From positions 78,494 through 142,493 of the forward strand of contig CAJTFO010000004.1 of assembly GCA_910575755.1 (NCBI GenBank): a stretch of DNA of 64,000 nucleotides, written 5' to 3'. This document shows positions 57,939 to 64,000 of this stretch, piece after piece (the stretch's first letter is position 1; every line of letters starts with the position of its first letter). A model generated the notes under the pieces. The model was not told where the DNA came from, did no database searches, and saw only the letters and a program-made list of their open reading frames with translations. The DNA comes from Desulfovibrionaceae bacterium (GTDB lineage Bacteria; Desulfobacterota; Desulfovibrionia; Desulfovibrionales; Desulfovibrionaceae). A program made the position numbers and the translations under genes.

Positions 57939-58189
57939 GGCTTTTGTGTCTCCTTGGTGGAAGAAGTGGCGCGCGGGGGCCACGCCGGACAGGGGCGCAT
58001 CATAACCGCCCTTGTCCGAAAAGTGAAGCGCGGCCGTTTTCAAAAAACGCATGACCCGACGGCGGCCGCGCCTGGCGCGGCTTTTCTGGTTTGAGCGATC
58101 AAACATAATCTATTCTGCGAAAATAATGTATTTTTTCAGCCTCCGGCAACTTGACATTTTTTTCCCAATATGGAACTGAGGAGTTGCGA
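57939..58189. other. Divergent intergenic region between asd and the glycine reductase operon
   Basis: About 250 bp. It contains a TTTGA-GCGA-TCAAA inverted repeat near 58090-58106, a T-rich stretch, and a consensus TTGACA at 58151-58156 on the plus strand that lacks a good -10 box at 16-18 bp. The promoter of the grd operon should lie here, but I cannot place it. Confidence 0.4.
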
Positions 58190-58310
58190 GCGAACGTTGC
58201 AAGAGAGCATTCAGGCGGAACCGGCGGGCCGGATTCGCCTGAATCGCCGAAGGGGCAAGGCCGCAAGGGCTGAAACTCTCAGGTATCAGGATTGCAACCG
58301 GATGCACCTC
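58190..58310 (+). ncRNA. Glycine riboswitch, apparently a single aptamer
   Basis: The conserved core GCCGAAGGGGCAA, then a short hairpin, then ACTCTCAGGTATCAGGA matches the gcvT/glycine riboswitch consensus, with the aptamer P1 formed by GTTGCAA (58196-58202) and TTGCAAC (58292-58298). A GC-rich P2 arm (TTCAGGCG...CGCCTGAA) is present. A second complete aptamer is not visible in the roughly 50 bp before grdX. Being upstream of glycine reductase genes it probably switches expression on with glycine. Confidence 0.88.
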
Positions 58311-58358
58311 TGAAACGCATGCGCGCGACAGAGCCAACGCAAACCCTGGAGTTCTGCT

Positions 58359-58757
58359 GTGGCTGGTCGCGCGATTCTTGTTACCAACAATCCCACATTC
58401 CTTTCCCGCGTGCCGGCGGGCGTGGAAGTTCTCGTGCTGGAGGGCGGCGCGCGCGACGCGCTGACCGCGGCGCGGGATCGCGTGCATCAGGGCTGGCGTC
58501 TGGCCAACCATCCGCTGTACGGCAATTTTCGTCCGCACCAGCAACCCTATCGTTCCCTTCTGCTGCTGCCGCCGGCCTCTTCGGGCGCGGCGGACGCTGA
58601 ATCCCTGCATTTTCTGGAAGAAGCCCTGCAACTCTACCAGAGCCCCGTATCCAGGGTTCGGCAAAGCCTGCCCGGCGACCTGCCGGAGGCCATGCGCCGC
58701 GACTGCGCGCTGCTGGACCGTGAACTGCTGAAAGCCACGCTGGAAAGCCTGCACTGA
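58359..58757 (+). CDS. grdX: GrdX-like protein
   Basis: A small protein of unknown function commonly first in glycine reductase operons. The 132-residue sequence begins AGRAILVTNNPTFLSRV and continues through DRVHQGWRLANHPLYGNFRPHQQPYRSLLL, the pattern of the GrdX family. Translation starts at GTG 58359 with TGGAG about 8 bp upstream. It lies about 50 bp after the glycine riboswitch and 126 bp before grdE. Confidence 0.85.
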   Translation: MAGRAILVTNNPTFLSRVPAGVEVLVLEGGARDALTAARDRVHQGWRLANHPLYGNFRPHQQPYRSLLLLPPASSGAADAESLHFLEEALQLYQSPVSRVRQSLPGDLPEAMRRDCALLDRELLKATLESLH

Positions 58758-58883
58758 CTCCCCCCCACCGGGCCGGTCGGCCTGGAACCACGGGAGGCTC
58801 TCAGTCGCCAGGGCTTCCCGTTGCTCTGTCCCCAGGATTTTCCGGGCAACAAGCCCGAGGACGTCTGACCCAAGGAGTCTGCT

Positions 58884-60170
58884 GTGAATCTGGAACTGCA
58901 TAAGATCGCCATCCGCAAGCTGGAATGGGGCCCGCGCACCGGCGCGCGGGATCATGTGCTCACCATCAACAAGGAGGAGCTGGTCTCCCTGCTGCTGGAA
59001 GACCCGGCCCTCAGGAAAGTGGAGGCCGAGCTGGCGCACCCCGGCGACAGCGTGCGCATTCTGCCCTGCAAGGACGCCGTGGAGCCGCGCTGCAAGCTGG
59101 AAGGGCCGGGAGAGGTCTTTCCCGGCTGGATCGGCGATGTGGAAACCGTGGGCCAGGGCAAGACCCTGGTGCTGGAAGGCGCGGCGGTGCTGACCACGGG
59201 CCGTCTGGTGGCCCCGCAGGAAGGCATTGTGGACATGAGCGGCCCCGGCGCGGAATACACGCCCTTTTCCAAAACCTGCAACGTGGTTCTGGTGTTCGAG
59301 CCCGTGGAGGGCGTTGAACTGCACGAACTGGAAGCGGTCTACCGCCGGGCCGGCTTCAGGGCCGCCCACTATCTGGCCGCCTGCTGCAAGGCCGACAAGC
59401 CCGACACGGTTGAAAGCTACGCCTTCCCGCCCATGACCGAGGCCATGAGCGCCTTCCCCGGTCTGCCCAAAGTGGCTTACCTGTACATGCTTCAGTCTCA
59501 GGGTCTGCTGCACGACACCTGGGTGTACGGCGTGGACGCAAAGAAAATTCTGCCCACCATGATCAGCCCCACGGAAGTCATGGACGGGGCCATCATTTCC
59601 GGTAACTGCGTTTCGGCCTGCGACAAGAACAGCACCTATACGCATGTGAACAATCCGGTCATCAAAAGCCTTTACGCCCATCACGGCAAGGACATCAATT
59701 TTGTGGGCGTGATCATCACCAATGAAAATGTGACCCTGGCGGACAAGAAGCGCAGTTCCTCCTACGCGGTGAAACTGGCGCGGATGCTGGGCGTGGACGG
59801 TCTGGTGATTTCCGAAGAGGGCTTCGGCAACCCGGACGCGGACCTGATCATGAACTGCTGGAAGGCCGAGCGCGCGGGCATCAAAACCGTTCTGATCACT
59901 GACGAGTACGCCGGGCGCGACGGTTCCAGCCAGTCCCTGGCCGACTCCTGCCCCGAGGGCAACGCCTGCGTTACCGCGGGCAACGCCAATGAAGTCATTG
60001 TGCTGCCGCCCATGCAAAAGGTCATCGGCGAACCGGCCACGGCTGACGTCATCGCGGGCGGCTTCTTCGGCTCTCTGCGCGAGGACGGCAGCATGGAAGT
60101 GGAATTGCAGGCCATCATGGGCGCCACCAGCGAACTGGGCTTCAACCGCATCGGCGGCCGTACACTGTAA
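58884..60170 (+). CDS. grdE: Glycine reductase protein B, alpha/beta proprotein GrdE
   Basis: Substrate-binding subunit of glycine reductase complex. The 428-residue proprotein is expected to self-cleave between Asn241 and Cys242 (in IISGNCVSACDKNS) to give the beta subunit and a pyruvoyl-bearing alpha subunit that forms a Schiff base with glycine. Conserved segments include HKIAIRKLEWG, TGRLVAPQEGIVDMSGPGAEYTPFSKT and VISEEGFGNPDADLIMN. GTG start at 58884 with AAGGAG 7 bp upstream. Sarcosine and betaine versions (GrdG, GrdI) are the alternatives; the upstream glycine riboswitch favours glycine. Confidence 0.92.
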   Translation: MNLELHKIAIRKLEWGPRTGARDHVLTINKEELVSLLLEDPALRKVEAELAHPGDSVRILPCKDAVEPRCKLEGPGEVFPGWIGDVETVGQGKTLVLEGAAVLTTGRLVAPQEGIVDMSGPGAEYTPFSKTCNVVLVFEPVEGVELHELEAVYRRAGFRAAHYLAACCKADKPDTVESYAFPPMTEAMSAFPGLPKVAYLYMLQSQGLLHDTWVYGVDAKKILPTMISPTEVMDGAIISGNCVSACDKNSTYTHVNNPVIKSLYAHHGKDINFVGVIITNENVTLADKKRSSSYAVKLARMLGVDGLVISEEGFGNPDADLIMNCWKAERAGIKTVLITDEYAGRDGSSQSLADSCPEGNACVTAGNANEVIVLPPMQKVIGEPATADVIAGGFFGSLREDGSMEVELQAIMGATSELGFNRIGGRTL

Positions 60171-60196
60171 AAAGCTGTTCTTTTAAGGAGTGGATC

Positions 60197-61507
60197 ATGG
60201 CATATCGCGTCATTCACTATATCAATCAGTTCTTCGCGGGCATCGGCGGCGAAGAGAAGGCGGACGTGGCCCCCGAAGTGCGCGAGGGCGTGGTGGGCCC
60301 CGGCATGGCCCTCAAGGGCGCTCTGGGCAATGAGGCCGAAATTGTGGCCACCTTCATTTGCGGCGACAACCATTTTGCCAATAACATGGAAGCCGTCTCC
60401 GCCCAGGTGGTGGAAGCCGCGCGCAAGTACAGGGCCGACGCCCTCATCGCGGGGCCGGCCTTCAACGCCGGGCGTTACGGCACGGCCTGCGCTTCGGTGT
60501 GCGCCGCGGTCAAAAACGCTCTGGACATTCCGGTGGTCACGGCCCTGTACCGTGAAAATCCCGGTGTGGACCTCTTCCGCAAGGAAATTCCCATTGTGGA
60601 GGCCGCCGACTCCGCGCGCGGCATGGGCAAGGCCGTGCCGGCCCTGGCCAGGGTGCTGCTCAAGCAGCTCAAGGGCGAAGCCCTGGGCGCTCCGGCCGAG
60701 GAAGGTCTGCTTGAAAAAGGCATTCGCCAGAACATGTTCTATGAGCAGCCCGGCGCTGAACGCGCCGTGTCCATGCTGATCAAGAAGCTCAAGGGCGAAC
60801 CCTTTGTCACGGAATACGCCATGCCGGTCTTTGACCGCGTGACGCCGCGCCCGCCCGTGGCCGACATGCGCACGGCCAGAATCGCCCTGGTCACCTCCGG
60901 CGGCATTGTGCCCTTCGGCAACCCGGACCATATCGCGGCTTCCAGCGCGCAGAACTTCGGCCAATACGACATCACGGGCGTCACGGATCTGCTTCAGGGC
61001 AAGTATCAGACCGCTCACGGCGGCTATGACCAGACCTACGCCAATCAGGACCCGGACCGCGTGCTGCCCGTGGACGTGCTGCGCGATCTGGAAAAGGAAG
61101 GGGCCATAGGCTCCCTGCATCCGGTCTTTTACAGCACCGTGGGCAACGGCACGGCCGTGGCCAAGGCCAAGAGCTTCGGCATCGAGATCGGCAAGCGTCT
61201 CAAGGACGCCCAGGTGCAGGCGGTGATCCTCACTTCCACCTGAGGAACCTGCACGCGTTGCGGTGCAACGCTCGCCAAGGCCATTGAAGACAGCGCCGAC
61301 GTGCCGGTGGTGCACATGTGCACCATCGTGCCCATCTCTCTGAGCATCGGGGCCAACCGCATCGTGCCCACGGTGTCCATTCCCCATCCGCTGGGCAATC
61401 CCGAACTTTCGCCGGAGGCGGAAAAGGCCCTGCGCCGTGAACTGGTGGAACGCGCCCTCAAGGCGCTCTCCACCCCCGTGGATGGGCAGACGGTATTCAA
61501 CAAATAG
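60197..61507 (+). CDS. grdB: Glycine reductase protein B, gamma subunit GrdB (selenoprotein, UGA = Sec349)
   Basis: Catalytic selenoprotein of component B, cleaving the glycine C-N bond via a carboxymethyl-selenol. The frame contains one in-frame TGA at 61241-61243 within the diagnostic motif VILTSTUGTCTRCGAT; reading it as selenocysteine gives 436 residues, ending at TAA 61507, with PVVHMCTIVPISLSIGANRIVPTV downstream as in GrdB. Conventional gene calling would split it into a truncated N-terminal gene and a leftover fragment. A hairpin 11 bases after the TGA is a candidate bacterial SECIS. No selA, selB, selC or selD lies in the window. It follows grdE by 26 bp. Confidence 0.95.
61241..61271 (+). 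promoter_or_regulatory. UGA selenocysteine codon and candidate SECIS hairpin
   Basis: After the TGA, GCGTTGC (61255-61261) and GCAACGC (61265-61271) form a perfect 7-bp stem with a GGT loop. Bacterial SECIS elements are short hairpins directly 3' of UGA with a GG-containing apical loop bound by SelB, which fits. Confidence 0.75.
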
Positions 61508-61568
61508 CAACAGTGACGGCAACCCGGCGGGTGTGACAGCGCCCGCCGGTTGCACGGGAGCAGACAGT

Positions 61569-62486
61569 ATGGAACAGCGTGAACTGGTCATCATTGGCGC
61601 GGGTCCGGCCGGGCTTACCGCCGCCATCTACGGCAAGCGCGCGGGCCTGGACGTGCTCGTGCTGGAAAAAGGCAAACCCGGCGGCCAGATTCTGATCACC
61701 AGCGAAATCGAAAACTGGCCCGGCGCCATCACCGCGTCGGGCGCGGGGCTGGCTGACAGCTTTCGGGCGCACGCCGAACACTTCAAGGCCGAATTCCGCA
61801 CCGCCACAGTGACAAAACTGCGCCCGGCGGGGGGCAAAACCATAGTGGAGACGGACCAGGGCGAAATTGAGGCCAAGGCGCTGATCATCGCCACCGGGGC
61901 CAATTTTCGCAAGCAGGGCTGCCCCGGCGAAAAGGAATTTACGGGCAAGGGCGTATCCTACTGCGCCGTCTGTGACGCGGCCTTTTTTGAAGAACTGGAA
62001 GTGGCGGTCATCGGCGGCGGCAATACCGCGGTGGAAGAGGCCTGCTATCTGACCCAGTTCGCGGACAAGGTCTACATAGTGCACCGCCGCGACCAGTTCC
62101 GCGCCGACAAACTGGTGGTGGAGCGCGCCCTGAAGAATCCCAAGATCGTGCCCATCTGGGACAGCGTGCTGGAGGCCATCGAGGGCGACGGCCTGGTGGA
62201 GCGCATGCTGCTCAAAAACGTCAAAAGCGGCGAAAAAAGCGTGGTTCCCGTCAACGGCGTGTTCATCTTCATCGGCACGCTGCCCAATGCGGCCTTTCTG
62301 GGCGACGCGGTGCAGACCACCGAGAACGGCTGGATCATCACGGACGAGAACATGAAAACCTCCACGCCGGGCATTTTCGCGGCGGGCGACGTGCGCGACA
62401 CGGCCCTGCGCCAGGTGGTCACAGCCGCCGGTGACGGGGCCAGGGCCGCCATGTCGGCCTATGCCTATCTTGTGGAAAACCAGTAG
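61569..62486 (+). CDS. trxB: Thioredoxin reductase
   Basis: FAD enzyme that supplies electrons via thioredoxin for glycine reductase. The 305-residue protein has LVIIGAGPAGLTAAIYGKRAG, the redox-active CAVC in VSYCAVCDAAFF, the NADPH motif VAVIGGGNTAVEEA and the C-terminal PGIFAAGDVRDTALRQVVTAAGDGA. GGGAG precedes the ATG. Its place inside the grd run between grdB and grdC is the functional clue; no thioredoxin gene is next to it in the window. Confidence 0.94.
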   Translation: MEQRELVIIGAGPAGLTAAIYGKRAGLDVLVLEKGKPGGQILITSEIENWPGAITASGAGLADSFRAHAEHFKAEFRTATVTKLRPAGGKTIVETDQGEIEAKALIIATGANFRKQGCPGEKEFTGKGVSYCAVCDAAFFEELEVAVIGGGNTAVEEACYLTQFADKVYIVHRRDQFRADKLVVERALKNPKIVPIWDSVLEAIEGDGLVERMLLKNVKSGEKSVVPVNGVFIFIGTLPNAAFLGDAVQTTENGWIITDENMKTSTPGIFAAGDVRDTALRQVVTAAGDGARAAMSAYAYLVENQ

Positions 62487-62532
62487 GCGGCCTCACGCCG
62501 CACGCACAATTTCGCATACGAGGAGCATGCTT

Positions 62533-64000
62533 ATGGCCACTGTGGGCATAAAAAGCACGGCTTACTGTCTGAATTTCGCGCCGGAACTGGCGCTGCACTA
62601 CGGCGGCACGCCCTCGCAGGAGCGGCACGCCAAACCTGATTCCGACTATCTGAAGGCCCTGCCCGGTCAGGTCCAGAGCTATGAGGAAGCGGCGGGCTAC
62701 GCCCCCAACAAGACCTATATCGGGGCCATGAGCGTGGACGAACTGGCGGCCGCGCCCGCGCCCTGGCTGGAGCATCTCGGCGCGCCGGAGCGCTACGGCA
62801 GATACGGCGAAATCATGCCGGAGGACGAGTTCATCGGCTTCATGGACATCTGCGATGTCTTTGACCTGATCTGGCTGGACAAGGATTTTGCCGCGCGCAT
62901 CAGGGAAAAGCTGGCTCAGGATCCGGTCATGGGCGAAAGCCAGATGGCCCGCCTGGAAGCGGGGCATGAAGCCGCCGAAATCGCCGAAGCCGTGGAAAAG
63001 CACGGGGCGCTGCCCCTGTACCTGGACGGCGCGGTGGTGGGCTGCTGCCGCCGGGCCCATGACACGGACGAAAACCTTGCGGCCCACGTCATGCTGGAAA
63101 ATCTGGCCTGCAAGGCCAGCGGCGTGCTGGCCCTGCTGCATCTGATCAAAAACAGCGGCCTGACGCCGGGGGACATCGACTTTGTGGTGGAATGCTCCGA
63201 AGAGGCCGTGGGCGACACCATGCAGCGCGGCGGCGGCAACATGGCCAAAGCCGTGGCTGAAATCGCGGGCTGCGGCAATGCCAGCGGCTTTGACGTGCGC
63301 GGCTTCTGCGCCGGCCCGGCAACGGCGGTCATCACGGCGGCGGGCATGGTGGCTTCGGGCGTGCGCCGCAATGTGGCCGTGCTGGGCGGTGGTTCGCTGC
63401 CCAAACTGTACATGAATTCGCGCGATCACGTCAAAAAGGGTCTCAAGGCTCTGGAAAACTGCATAGGCAGTTTCGCCGTGCTGCTTGTGCCCGACGACGG
63501 CACGGAACCGGTGATCCGCCTGGACTCCGTCGGCAAGCACAGCGTGGCCGCAGGGGCCGCGCCGCAGGCCATCACTTCGGCCCTGACCTATGAGCCGCTG
63601 ACCCGCCTGGGCCTCAAGCTTACAGATGTGGATAAATACGCGCCGGAACTGCACAATGCCGAAATCACCCTGCCCGCCGGGGCGGGCAACGTGCCTGAGG
63701 CCAACTTCAAGATGATCGCGGCTCTCTCGGTCATGAAAGGCCAGCTCAAGCGCGAGGAAATTCCGCAATTCGTGGCCGAACACGGCCTGCCCGGCTTTGT
63801 GCACACCCAGGGCCACATTCCGTCGGGCGTGCCCTACATGGGCCATGCCCGCGACGCCATCAAGGCGGGGAGCATCAGGCGCGCCATGATCATCGGCAAG
63901 GGCAGTCTGTTTCTGGGCCGCCTGACCAACCTGGCCGACGGCGCGTCCTTCCTTGTGGAAGCGCCCGCCCAAACGGACGGCAGCGGAAGCACCGCGGGCG
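62533..64000 (+). CDS. grdC: Glycine reductase protein C, beta subunit GrdC (cut by window edge)
   Basis: Component C takes the selenoprotein A-bound thioester to acetyl phosphate; GrdC is its FabH/thiolase-like large subunit. 489 codons are visible with no stop before the edge, close to the full length of about 510. Family features include STAYCLNFAPELALHYGGTPSQER, the acidic PNKTYIGAMSVDELAAAP segment, GFDVRGFCAGPATAVITAAGMV (cysteine in a thiolase-like pocket) and GHIPSGVPYMGHARDAI. ATG 62533 was chosen over ATG 62527 because AGGAG lies 7 bp before it. grdD is expected next. Confidence 0.92.
   Translation, partial: MATVGIKSTAYCLNFAPELALHYGGTPSQERHAKPDSDYLKALPGQVQSYEEAAGYAPNKTYIGAMSVDELAAAPAPWLEHLGAPERYGRYGEIMPEDEFIGFMDICDVFDLIWLDKDFAARIREKLAQDPVMGESQMARLEAGHEAAEIAEAVEKHGALPLYLDGAVVGCCRRAHDTDENLAAHVMLENLACKASGVLALLHLIKNSGLTPGDIDFVVECSEEAVGDTMQRGGGNMAKAVAEIAGCGNASGFDVRGFCAGPATAVITAAGMVASGVRRNVAVLGGGSLPKLYMNSRDHVKKGLKALENCIGSFAVLLVPDDGTEPVIRLDSVGKHSVAAGAAPQAITSALTYEPLTRLGLKLTDVDKYAPELHNAEITLPAGAGNVPEANFKMIAALSVMKGQLKREEIPQFVAEHGLPGFVHTQGHIPSGVPYMGHARDAIKAGSIRRAMIIGKGSLFLGRLTNLADGASFLVEAPAQTDGSGSTAG

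Noticed and set aside
58151-58179. TTGACA as promoter of the grd operon
   Set aside because: No acceptable -10 box at 16-18 bp; the promoter position remains unknown.
61241-61243. Nonsense mutation splitting grdB into two genes
   Set aside because: The TGA is at the conserved selenocysteine position of GrdB with a downstream hairpin, so it is recoding, not decay.

Overview
The window looks like the chromosome of a GC-rich, anaerobic sulfate-reducing bacterium of the Desulfovibrionaceae, most likely a gut-associated Desulfovibrio. The evidence is combined metabolic signature, not one marker gene: AhbC-type (siroheme-dependent) heme synthesis, the archaeal-type entry into the shikimate pathway, futalosine-type menaquinone synthesis, Pta-AckA acetate metabolism and a selenocysteine-containing glycine reductase. 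Most intergenic gaps are short. Dense antisense open frames across the GC-rich genes are codon-bias artefacts.

Layout. 0-3 kb: pta (cut by the left edge) and ackA. 3-5.6 kb: pyrB-pyrC on the minus strand behind an attenuator-like terminator. 5.6-8.5 kb: an anomalous AT-richer patch with a long AC dinucleotide tract, a decayed flagellin N-terminus and a foreign-looking membrane GGDEF protein. 8.5-12 kb: proB, obg, rpmA, rplU. 12-17.2 kb: recA, alaS, ahbC. 17.2-18.7 kb: an AT-rich island with a radical SAM/SPASM gene split by a (GA)n tract. 18.7-22.5 kb: mobB, a TauE-like and a YitT-like membrane protein, and an amidohydrolase. 22.6-29.5 kb: comM, lepB, then a sigma-54 regulator/two MarC-like proteins/sodium symporter cluster. 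29.8-39.9 kb: hemW, purL, menaquinone-related genes (prenyl diphosphate synthase, mqnB, menG), a nucleotide-sugar dehydrogenase, tsaB. 39.9-45.3 kb: envelope and translation run rseP, dxr, cdsA, uppS, frr, pyrH. 45.4-48.1 kb: azlCD and a SprA-like putative metalloprotease. 48.2-53.7 kb: an aromatic amino acid operon (archaeal-type aldolase, DHQ synthase II, pheA, aroA, tyrA) preceded by a leader peptide with an aromatic codon run and an intrinsic terminator. 53.8-57.9 kb: thiolation enzyme, glycosyltransferase, class IV aminotransferase, asd. 58.2-64 kb: glycine riboswitch, grdX, grdE, grdB (UGA = selenocysteine), trxB and grdC, cut by the right edge.

How the genes fit together. Glycine reductase makes acetyl phosphate, which AckA at the other end of the window can turn into ATP. 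The prenyl diphosphate synthase, MqnB and MenG make and finish menaquinone. Dxr, UppS and CdsA supply isoprenoid and phospholipid precursors. The most interesting observations are the radical SAM/SPASM gene that appears phase-variable (currently out of frame, restored by one extra GA unit), the aromatic leader-peptide attenuator upstream of an archaeal-type shikimate entry operon, and the AC tract beside a flagellin relic. No tRNA, rRNA, CRISPR array or complete insertion sequence was recognised.
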